Assembly: GCA_031259505.1 (NCBI GenBank)
Contig: JAIRLL010000288.1
Location: 1-5,164, forward strand
Direction: 5' to 3'
From: Tannerella sp.
Lineage (GTDB): Bacteria; Bacteroidota; Bacteroidia; Bacteroidales; Tannerellaceae
DNA length: 5,164 bases
Of the stretch, positions 1-5,164 are shown piece by piece. Position numbers and translations under genes: made by a program. The notes beneath the pieces are model-generated. The model searched no databases and was not told where the DNA came from. It saw only the letters and a list, made by a program, of their open reading frames with translations. The first letter of the stretch is position 1. Every line of letters begins with the position of its first letter.

Positions 1-1500
1 AATGTAAATCCCGAAGCGGATGTGAGCGTCAAACTTGTGTCGGAAAGCGGTGTCGGAACCATTGCCGCCGGCGTTGCAAAAGCAAAAGCCGACCGTATTA
101 TTATTTCCGGCTCCGACGGCGGAACGGGCGCATCTCCGATAAGCTCCATCCGGTATGCCGGCATACCGGCGGAGACAGGACTGTCCGAGACGCAGCAGAC
201 GCTCGTGATAAATAATTTGCGGGGACAGGTAAGGTTGCAGACCGACGGGCAGATCAAGACCGGACGGGATATTATCATGATGGCGCTGCTGGGAGCCGAA
301 GAATACGGATTTGCAACATCCGCACTCATCGTCCTGGGATGCGTCATGATGCGTAAATGTCATATAAACACTTGCCCTGTGGGTGTTGCGACACAGGACG
401 AAGCACTTAGAATGCGTTTCCACGGGAAGTATGAATATCTCGTGCATTTCTTCCGTTTTCTGGCGGAAGAAGTGCGCGGATATTTGGCGGAAATGGGCGT
501 TACCCGTCTCAATGACATTATCGGCCGCACTGACCTGATAGAACGGAAGCCTTCCGACGGATTCATCAAACACGACTTGCTGGATTTCGCTAATCTGACA
601 CATTTCCCGGAGGAAGGACGGCACGTTTCCATATACAGTACCATCAAACAGGAACATCAAATCAGGGATGTAAAAGACCGCGATATCATCAGACAGGCTA
701 AAAATGCAATCGAGAACAGACGGGAAATATCGCTCGATTATACGATAGCCAATACGGACAGGGCTGTCGGCGCCATGATTTCCGGTTATATTGCGAAGAA
801 ATACGGGGCAGCCGGATTACCCGACCACACGCTGCATGTTAAATTCAAGGGTTCTGCCGGGCAGAGTTTCGGCGCATTCCTCGTACACGGTATCCATTTC
901 CGCCTCGAAGGGGAGGCGAACGACTATCTCGGCAAAGGATTGAGCGGAGGGCGCATAAGCCTCATGCCTCCTGTCCGCTCTACGTTCATTGCCGAAGATA
1001 ATACCATCGCCGGAAATACATTATTATACGGCGCAACAAGCGGCGAAGTGTATATAAACGGACGCGCAGGCGAGCGTTTCTGCGTACGAAACAGCGGCGC
1101 AATCGCCGTCGTGGAGGGTACGGGCGACCACTGCTGCGAATATATGACCGGAGGACGCGTCGTTGTGCTGGGCGAAACGGGACGCAACTTTGCGGCGGGA
1201 ATGAGTGGCGGCGTGGCTTACGTATGGAACAAAAACGGTAACTTCGACTATTATTGCAATATGGAAATGGTTGAACTGTCGCTTATCGAAGACAGTGCGA
1301 CACGTAAAGAACTGCATGAACTGATTCGCAAACATCATCATTATACGGGCAGCCGCCTGGCCGGCGAAATGTTGAAGGAGTGGGATATATATGTTGACGA
1401 ATTTATTGAAGTCATTCCGATAGAATACAAAAAGGTCTTGCAGGAAGAACAGATGAAAAAACTTCAACGTAAAATCGAAGAAGTCCAGCGCGACTATTAA
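1..1500 (+). CDS. gltB: Glutamate synthase (NADPH-type) large subunit, C-terminal part, 5' truncated
   Basis: The reading frame is open from base 1 and ends at TAA 1498-1500, so this is the last 499 residues of a protein that is usually about 1,500 residues long. The GTG at 22 is inside the gene and is not its start. GltB takes glutamine and 2-oxoglutarate; the N-terminal amidotransferase domain (outside the window) releases ammonia, which is channelled to the FMN site to make glutamate. Visible here are the end of the FMN-binding barrel (SGSDGGTGASP, fragment residues 36-46), the 3Fe-4S cysteines C114-x5-C120-x4-C125 within CVMMRKCHINTCPVG, and the C-terminal GXGXG beta-helix domain (about 250-440, including GLSGGRISLMPP and GDHCCEYMTGG at 375-385). 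The tail is charged and helical. The cytoplasmic partner GltD follows after 47 nt. No frameshift or missing key residue is seen. Family assignment is very secure. Confidence 0.97.
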   Translation, partial: NVNPEADVSVKLVSESGVGTIAAGVAKAKADRIIISGSDGGTGASPISSIRYAGIPAETGLSETQQTLVINNLRGQVRLQTDGQIKTGRDIIMMALLGAEEYGFATSALIVLGCVMMRKCHINTCPVGVATQDEALRMRFHGKYEYLVHFFRFLAEEVRGYLAEMGVTRLNDIIGRTDLIERKPSDGFIKHDLLDFANLTHFPEEGRHVSIYSTIKQEHQIRDVKDRDIIRQAKNAIENRREISLDYTIANTDRAVGAMISGYIAKKYGAAGLPDHTLHVKFKGSAGQSFGAFLVHGIHFRLEGEANDYLGKGLSGGRISLMPPVRSTFIAEDNTIAGNTLLYGATSGEVYINGRAGERFCVRNSGAIAVVEGTGDHCCEYMTGGRVVVLGETGRNFAAGMSGGVAYVWNKNGNFDYYCNMEMVELSLIEDSATRKELHELIRKHHHYTGSRLAGEMLKEWDIYVDEFIEVIPIEYKKVLQEEQMKKLQRKIEEVQRDY

Positions 1501-1547
1501 CGCCCCTCCTTCTATGAGTATTAATAATAAAAACAACAACAAATTAT
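1501..1547 (+). promoter_or_regulatory. gltB-gltD spacer with A-rich, Shine-Dalgarno-free leader
   Basis: The 47 nt between the gltB stop and the gltD ATG contain no GGAGG-like ribosome site. The last 25 nt or so are almost entirely A, T and C (AATAATAAAAACAACAAC). Bacteroidetes often start translation from A-rich, unstructured leaders, so this supports both the 1548 start and the phylum. I see no inverted repeat able to act as a terminator and no clear Bacteroidetes -33/-7 promoter, which fits co-transcription of gltB and gltD. Confidence 0.55.
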
Positions 1548-2990
1548 ATGGGAAATCCAAAAGCCTTTTTAACCATCCCCCGGCAGGAGTCCGGATACCG
1601 GCCTGTACACGAGCGGATAAATGACTTTAGCGAAGTAGAGCAGATACTGAACACGAGCGAACGCCGCAAACAGGCGTCGCGCTGCATGGACTGCGGCGTG
1701 CCGTTCTGTCACTGGGCATGCCCGACGGGCAACAAGCAACCCGAATGGCAGGATTTATTATATAAAGGCCGCTGGAAAGAGGCCTACCGGATATTGGAAC
1801 AGACGTGCGATTTTCCCGAATTTACGGGACGTATCTGCCCGGCGCTGTGCGAGAAAAGCTGTGTGCTTAACCTGAGCATACACGAGCCGGTCACTATCCG
1901 CGAAAACGAAGTAGCCATCATCGAAGCGGCTTTCCGGGAAGGTTACATAAAGCCGGTCAAACCGATACGCAACGGGATGAAAGCCGCCGTTATCGGAAGC
2001 GGCCCTTCGGGACTTACGGCGGCCAACCGGCTGAACCGGAAAGGCTATGAGGTGACGGTCTTTGAGAAAGACGAATTACCGGGAGGACTGCTGCGGTTCG
2101 GAATACCTAATTTCAAACTGAACAAACGCATCGTCGACCGCCGTATTGAACTGATGAAGAAAGAAGGGATAAAATTCAGGACAAACACCTGTGTCGGCAA
2201 AGATATAAAAGCGAAAACGCTGGTTGATGATTTCGACGCCGTCTGCATCGCGATAGGGAGCGAAGTCCCCCGCGACCTGCCGGTGCCGGGACGCAACCTT
2301 AAAGGCGTCCATTTCGCTATGGAATATTTAAGCCAGCAGAACCGTGTGCTTGAAGGCATCAAAATACCCGAAAAGGAAATTATTTCGGCCCGGAACAGGA
2401 AGGTGCTGGTGATAGGCGGAGGCGATACGGGCAGCGATTGCGTGGGCACAGCCAACCGTCAGGGAGCTAAGAGCGTAACCCAGATAGAAATTCTGCCGCA
2501 ACCGCCGAAGGATTTCAATCCGGCCACGCCCTGGCCTGCCTGGCCGCAAATCCTGAAGACAAGCAGCAGCCATGAGGAAGGCTGCAAACGTCGCTGGAAT
2601 CTGACGACCAACATGTTCGCCGGCGACAGCAAAGGCTGCCTGAAATCCGTCGAGATAGAAGAGGTAGAATGGACACAGCCGAAAGAAGACGGGGAGCGTC
2701 CGGAAATGAAACTTACCGGCAGGACGGAACGGGTCGATGCCGACCTGGTATTCCTGAGCATGGGGTTTGTCAATCCGGTACAGGAAGGCCTCCTCAAGGA
2801 ACTGTCCCTAAAGACCGACAAGCGTAAAAATGTGTCGACCGACAGCCGCCAAATGACGTCGTACGACAAAGTTTTTGCCTGCGGCGACGCCGTGTCGGGC
2901 GCCAGCCTCGTCGTCCGCGCCATGGCTTCCGGACGCAGGGCGGCAGAAGCAATAGACCGGTTCCTGCAAGGGCGGACGCCGTTCGCATAA
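1548..2990 (+). CDS. gltD: Glutamate synthase (NADPH-type) small subunit
   Basis: This 480-residue protein has the usual length for the family. It oxidises NADPH at an FAD and passes electrons through iron-sulfur clusters to the FMN of GltB. The N-terminal cluster domain carries C46-x2-C49-x4-C54-x3-C58-P, plus C87 and C97, C101 and C105 in RICPALCEKSC. The first Rossmann fold has GSGPSG at 150-155 followed by an acidic FAD-ribose end (VFEKDELPGG). The NADPH-binding fold has GGGDTG at 290-295. The C-terminal FAD contact is ACGDAVSGAS from residue 444. The ATG at 1548 gives the standard N-terminus (MGNPKAFLTIPRQ), so the start is well supported. It lies between gltB and asnB in the same direction. 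The same fold occurs in other electron-transfer subunits, such as NfnB-like and dihydropyrimidine dehydrogenase proteins, but position next to gltB settles the role. Confidence 0.97.
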   Translation: MGNPKAFLTIPRQESGYRPVHERINDFSEVEQILNTSERRKQASRCMDCGVPFCHWACPTGNKQPEWQDLLYKGRWKEAYRILEQTCDFPEFTGRICPALCEKSCVLNLSIHEPVTIRENEVAIIEAAFREGYIKPVKPIRNGMKAAVIGSGPSGLTAANRLNRKGYEVTVFEKDELPGGLLRFGIPNFKLNKRIVDRRIELMKKEGIKFRTNTCVGKDIKAKTLVDDFDAVCIAIGSEVPRDLPVPGRNLKGVHFAMEYLSQQNRVLEGIKIPEKEIISARNRKVLVIGGGDTGSDCVGTANRQGAKSVTQIEILPQPPKDFNPATPWPAWPQILKTSSSHEEGCKRRWNLTTNMFAGDSKGCLKSVEIEEVEWTQPKEDGERPEMKLTGRTERVDADLVFLSMGFVNPVQEGLLKELSLKTDKRKNVSTDSRQMTSYDKVFACGDAVSGASLVVRAMASGRRAAEAIDRFLQGRTPFA

Positions 2991-3039
2991 CCGGTATGAA
3001 AAAAGAAATCATCCTATAAACAAAATAACCATAAAACAG
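2991..3039 (+). promoter_or_regulatory. gltD-asnB spacer, A-rich leader of asnB
   Basis: This 49-nt gap has no Shine-Dalgarno motif. Its last 30 nt are A-rich (ACAAAATAACCATAAAACAG), as in the gltD leader. It holds a 7-codon ATG-to-TAA reading frame at 2996-3019 (MKKEIIL), which ends 20 nt before the asnB ATG. No terminator-like hairpin or convincing promoter is visible, so read-through from gltD is the simplest model. The tiny frame could be chance in A-rich sequence. Confidence 0.5.
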
Positions 3040-4710
3040 ATGTGTGGAATAACAGCAATTTTCAATATCCGCAAAGACGAAAATAAAGAAGCGTTGCGTG
3101 CGCAGGCTTTGCAAATGAGTAAACGGATACGCCACCGCGGTCCCGACTGGAGTGGCATTTATGCCGGCGAAACGGCTATACTCGTACATGAACGCCTGTC
3201 GATCGTCGATCCGGCGTCAGGCAAACAACCGTTAATCAGCGCCGACGGGAACATCGTCCTGTGCGTTAACGGCGAAATCTATAATCACCGGGATATCCGC
3301 GCCCGCATGAAGGATACGTATGACTTTAAAACAGGCTCGGACTGTGAAGTGATTCTCGCGCTCTACCGGGAAAAAGGCATTAAATTCCTGGAAGACATCA
3401 GCGGGATATTCGCATTCGCCCTCTATGACAGGGAAAAAGATGTGTTCCTGATTGCCCGCGACCCGATAGGCGTCGTTCCGCTATATGTCGGCAGAGACAG
3501 GAAAGGCCACATCCTCGTCTCTTCGGAAATGAAGGGACTGGAAGGGTATGCTGCGGAATACGACCAGTTCAAACCGGGACATTTGTGGTACAGCGAAAAC
3601 AGCGAACCGGTAAAATGGTATCACCGCGACTGGGAAGATTTCGAACAGGTGAAAAACAATCCTGCCGACAGGGACGAACTGCGGGACGCGCTGGAAGATG
3701 CCGTATCGCGCCAGCTGATGAGCGATGTGCCTTATGGCGTCCTGCTGTCGGGAGGGCTGGATTCGTCCGTCATCTCGGCCATCGCGAAACGTTACGCGGC
3801 CAAACGCATCGAAAACAACGGCCAAACGGACGCCTGGTGGCCGCAGCTACATTCATTCGCCATCGGGCTTGAAGGAGCGCCGGACCTTGCTGCGGCGCAG
3901 AAAGTGGCCGGCCATATCGGCACCGTTCATCATGAGATACATTACACCGTACAGGAAGGCCTCGACGCCATCCGCGATGTCATTTACCATATTGAAACGT
4001 ATGACGTCACGACCGTTCGCGCGTCAACGCCGATGTATCTAATCGCGCGTGTCATCAAAAGCATGGGGATTAAAATGGTGCTAAGCGGGGAAGGCGCCGA
4101 CGAAGTGTTCGGCGGTTACCTGTATTTCCACAAAGCCCCCGACGCAAAAGCGTTCCATGAAGAAACGCTGCGCAAGATAAGCAAGCTATACCTGTACGAT
4201 TGCCTGCGCGCAAACAAAAGCCTGGCGGCCTGGGGCGTCGAGGGGCGCGTGCCGTTTCTCGACAAAGAATTTCTGGATGTAGCCATGCGCCTGAATCCGG
4301 AAGCTAAAATGGCGCCGGGGAAAGTGATTGAAAAAAAGATTATCCGCGAAGCGTTCGAAGATTACTTGCCGGAAAGCGTTTTATGGCGCCAAAAAGAGCA
4401 GTTTTCGGACGGCGTAGGCTACAACTGGATTGACACGCTGAAAAGAATAGCATCGGAGAAGGTCTCGGACGAAGATATGGCGAACGCCGCCGAACGATTC
4501 CCCGTCAATCCGCCGCTCAACAAAGAGGAATATCACTACCGCACGATCTTCGAGGAGTTATTCCCCAGTGAAAGCGCCGCACGTTCCGTGCCGAGCGTGC
4601 CGAGCGTAGCTTGCTCAACGGCCGAAGCCCTGGCGTGGGACAAGACTTTCCAAAACATGAACGAACCCAGCGGCCGCGCCGTCAAAGACGTGCACGTGGA
4701 CGGCTATTAA
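3040..4710 (+). CDS. asnB: Asparagine synthase B (glutamine-hydrolysing)
   Basis: The 556-residue product is close to the length of Escherichia coli AsnB. It activates aspartate with ATP and amidates the adenylate with ammonia released from glutamine, giving asparagine, glutamate, AMP and pyrophosphate in the cytoplasm. It begins MCGI, so Cys2 becomes the N-terminal nucleophile after Met removal; this fixes the start. The glutaminase domain also shows R52 in HERLSIVD, N77-G78 in VNGEIYN, and D101 in TGSDCE. The synthetase domain has the PP-loop SGGLDSS at 237-243 and LSGEGADEVFGGY from residue 348, with E351 as the expected catalytic glutamate. GVEGRVPFLDKEFLD and the tail ending PSGRAV match the bacterial AsnB type rather than short or fused relatives. 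Near the C-terminus a 9-bp tandem duplication gives SVPSVPSV. It is the last gene of the apparent gltB-gltD-asnB unit; its glutamine use complements GOGAT. Confidence 0.97.
   Translation: MCGITAIFNIRKDENKEALRAQALQMSKRIRHRGPDWSGIYAGETAILVHERLSIVDPASGKQPLISADGNIVLCVNGEIYNHRDIRARMKDTYDFKTGSDCEVILALYREKGIKFLEDISGIFAFALYDREKDVFLIARDPIGVVPLYVGRDRKGHILVSSEMKGLEGYAAEYDQFKPGHLWYSENSEPVKWYHRDWEDFEQVKNNPADRDELRDALEDAVSRQLMSDVPYGVLLSGGLDSSVISAIAKRYAAKRIENNGQTDAWWPQLHSFAIGLEGAPDLAAAQKVAGHIGTVHHEIHYTVQEGLDAIRDVIYHIETYDVTTVRASTPMYLIARVIKSMGIKMVLSGEGADEVFGGYLYFHKAPDAKAFHEETLRKISKLYLYDCLRANKSLAAWGVEGRVPFLDKEFLDVAMRLNPEAKMAPGKVIEKKIIREAFEDYLPESVLWRQKEQFSDGVGYNWIDTLKRIASEKVSDEDMANAAERFPVNPPLNKEEYHYRTIFEELFPSESAARSVPSVPSVACSTAEALAWDKTFQNMNEPSGRAVKDVHVDGY
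4588..4605 (+). repeat. 9-bp in-frame tandem duplication inside asnB
   Basis: GTGCCGAGC occurs twice back to back (4588-4596 and 4597-4605) and is followed by another GT. It encodes the SVPSVPSV stretch in the C-terminal tail, a segment that is loosely conserved in AsnB proteins and lies after the synthetase core. The reading frame is kept, so function is probably unaffected. It looks like a simple slippage duplication. Confidence 0.7.
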
Positions 4711-4722
4711 ATCACCCGGGGT

Positions 4723-4885
4723 CGGGATAAGAAATTCGCCACAGGCGATACATATATCCATAGAAAGCGAATCATCTGCGCCCTTTAGATTGTCCGGAGG
4801 ATATGCACGGGATACGTCCTGACGGACAAAAATCGCTCATCTTCCCGGTATTCTATGGATGCCGCAAACGGCATTTCTTATCCCG
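4723..4885. repeat. Nested inverted-repeat element with cloverleaf-like fold (structured RNA or MITE candidate)
   Basis: The outer arms are CGGGATAAGAAAT (4723-4735) and its exact reverse complement (4873-4885), 13 of 13 bp. The inner arms are ATCCATAGAA (4756-4765) and its exact reverse complement (4851-4860). Between outer and inner arms each side forms its own small hairpin: TCGCC-ACA-GGCGA (4736-4748) on the left and GCCG-CAAA-CGGC (4861-4872) on the right, making a four-way junction. Inside the inner arm are a 5-bp helix (4766-4770 with 4833-4837) and a longer hairpin: 7 bp (4790-4796 with 4823-4829), a small internal loop, then 5 bp including one G-T (4798-4802 with 4816-4820). It starts 12 nt after the asnB stop. 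All pairings were read by eye. It could be an asnB 3'-UTR structure, a separate RNA, or a transposase-less mobile element; no target-site duplication is evident. Transcription and strand are unknown. Confidence 0.65.
4859..4880 (+). terminator. Weak terminator-like hairpin at the right end of the nested element
   Basis: ATGCCG (4859-4864), loop CAAA, and CGGCAT (4869-4874) form a perfect 6-bp hairpin followed by TTCTTA. This could end transcripts reading out of asnB, but the T tract is short and interrupted. It competes for bases with the 13-bp and 10-bp arms of the larger element, so it may be only one of two alternative folds. I consider it a weak call. Confidence 0.2.
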
Positions 4886-4893
4886 TACGCAGG

Positions 4894-4924
4894 TGTCATA
4901 GCATCGGCACAATCCGCCCTTGCG
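4894..4924. repeat. 31-bp direct repeat, copy 1
   Basis: This copy starts TGTCATAGCATCGGC and ends CCCTTGCG. It is identical over all 31 bases to 5126-5156, with a period of 232 bp. Four further bases (4925-4928) match with one difference. It begins 8 nt after the nested element and opens the GTCAT-repeat field. It contains the left arm (4901-4908) of an 8-bp inverted repeat with 4963-4970. Confidence 0.9.
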
Positions 4925-4987
4925 GCGGCGCAACCCGTCATGACGGCGCAGTCTGTCATAGCGCCGATGCAACCCGTCATAGCGCTG
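4901..4987. repeat. Degenerate GTCAT repeat cluster with internal palindromes
   Basis: The motif GTCAT recurs at 4895, 4937, 4955 and 4976, three times followed by AGC. GCAACCCGTCAT occurs exactly twice (4930-4941 and 4969-4980). CCGTCATGACGG (4935-4946) is a perfect 12-bp palindrome, CCGCC-CTTGC-GGCGG (4914-4928) is a 5-bp-stem hairpin, and GCATCGGC (4901-4908) pairs with GCCGATGC (4963-4970), enclosing both. The units are of uneven length, so this is not a CRISPR and not a clean tandem array. It looks like eroded repeat DNA. Confidence 0.65.
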
Positions 4988-5121
4988 CCGTCCCGCCCCC
5001 GTCATTGCGAACCGCGTCACCCCGGCATGAGAAAACGCAATTTGAAGCAATCCAGAACCGAACACGGAGCTGTATTGCCACACCCTGGGGGTTCGCAATG
5101 ACGGCGGCGGGGCGCCGGCGC
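4982..5121. repeat. Large imperfect inverted repeat, GTCATTGCGA-type dispersed-repeat or MITE-like element
   Basis: The arms 4982-5013 and 5090-5121 are 32 bp each and match as reverse complements at 28 positions; two of the four differences still allow G-T pairing. The inner 15 bp are perfect (CCGTCATTGCGAACC, 4999-5013, with 5090-5104). The 76-nt centre contains GAAGCAATCCAG and shows only weak internal pairing. From general knowledge, elements with GTCATTGCGA ends and a GAAGCAATCC-type interior are dispersed in many unrelated bacterial genomes and are often mis-annotated as small proteins containing HCE or HCEP. The assignment to that family is by resemblance only. No transposase is present. 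Confidence 0.7.
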
Positions 5122-5125
5122 ATTC

Positions 5126-5156
5126 TGTCATAGCATCGGCACAATCCGCCCTTGCG
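5126..5156. repeat. 31-bp direct repeat, copy 2
   Basis: This is an exact second copy of 4894-4924. It begins 4 nt after the end of the large inverted repeat. After one mismatch at 5157 the match continues for three bases. The window stops 8 nt after the copy, so it cannot be seen whether the rest of the first repeat cluster follows again. Confidence 0.9.
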
Positions 5157-5164
5157 TCGGGGTA

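Larger units (their letters stand above)
4711..5164. other. Non-coding region rich in inverted and direct repeats
   Basis: This 454-nt stretch from the asnB stop to the window end has no credible protein gene. Open frames exist on both strands from about 4853 to 5133, but they overlap each other in opposite directions, are Arg/Ala/Pro-rich and follow the repeat pattern. It divides into a nested inverted-repeat element (4723-4885) and a GTCAT-repeat field (4894 to the end) that contains a large imperfect inverted repeat. No tRNA, rRNA, CRISPR array or transposase fragment was recognised. No classic GC-hairpin plus T-tract terminator for asnB is seen. Confidence 0.8.

Noticed and set aside
22..24. 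GTG as start of gltB
   Set aside because: The frame is open to base 1 with family-like residues before it, and the fragment begins in the middle of the FMN-binding domain. The gene is cut by the window edge.
1024..1560. 178-codon frame antisense to gltB
   Set aside because: It overlaps strongly conserved gltB codons. The hydrophobic N-terminus comes from reading the A-rich spacer and Lys/Glu-rich tail of gltB backwards.
1514..1624. 36-codon frame starting in the gltB-gltD spacer (MSINNKNNNKLYG)
   Set aside because: It overlaps the gltD start out of frame, and its composition is explained by the A-rich leader and then conserved gltD codons. The gltD N-terminus at 1548 is the family standard.
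3585..4042. Alternative plus-strand frames of 95 and 105 codons within asnB
   Set aside because: They are shadows of the conserved AsnB frame, which carries the PP-loop and all catalytic motifs through this stretch.
4723..4885. tRNA or tmRNA, prompted by the cloverleaf-like folding
   Set aside because: The outer arm is 13 bp instead of 7, there is no TTCGA-type T loop and no CCA-compatible acceptor end, and the arm order does not fit.
4853..5133. Overlapping reading frames of 80-92 codons on both strands
   Set aside because: They lie wholly over the repeat field, are open in several frames at once, have no leader resembling those of gltD and asnB, and their residues (RHCEP, repeated RRYDGL-like units) simply mirror the DNA repeats.
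4894..5164. CRISPR array
   Set aside because: The 31-bp repeat has only two visible copies 232 bp apart, the short repeats are irregular in spacing, and no cas gene is near.

Overview
The window looks like ordinary chromosomal DNA from a member of the Bacteroidetes, probably Bacteroidales. The grounds are the sequence style of the GltB fragment (for example GLSETQQTL and CHINTCPVG), A-rich leaders without a Shine-Dalgarno sequence before both visible start codons, and a gltB-gltD-asnB order that I recall from Bacteroides-type genomes. The genus cannot be fixed from this sequence.

Positions 1-4710 hold three complete or partial genes on the plus strand, separated by gaps of 47 and 49 nt, which suggests one transcription unit. 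First comes the C-terminal third of gltB (NADPH-type glutamate synthase large subunit, cut by the window edge), then a complete gltD (its FAD/NADPH-binding small subunit), then a complete asnB (glutamine-hydrolysing asparagine synthetase). GltB and GltD form GOGAT, which turns glutamine and 2-oxoglutarate into two glutamates using NADPH. AsnB uses a second glutamine to amidate aspartate. The cluster therefore distributes glutamine nitrogen into glutamate and asparagine. All family catalytic motifs I looked for are present.

Positions 4711-5164 contain no convincing gene but are rich in structure. From 4723 to 4885 lies a nested inverted-repeat element with a perfect 13-bp outer arm, a perfect 10-bp inner arm, small hairpins in both junctions and a longer internal hairpin, giving a cloverleaf-like fold. 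From 4894 to the window end lies a field of GTCAT-centred repeats. It includes a perfect 31-bp direct repeat (4894-4924 and 5126-5156), a perfect 12-bp palindrome, and a large imperfect inverted repeat (4982-5121, 32-bp arms) whose inner tips resemble the dispersed GTCATTGCGA family found in many bacterial genomes. The second direct-repeat copy sits close to the window end, so the field probably continues beyond it.

The operon is core metabolism. The possibly undescribed material is the structured and repeated DNA downstream of asnB.
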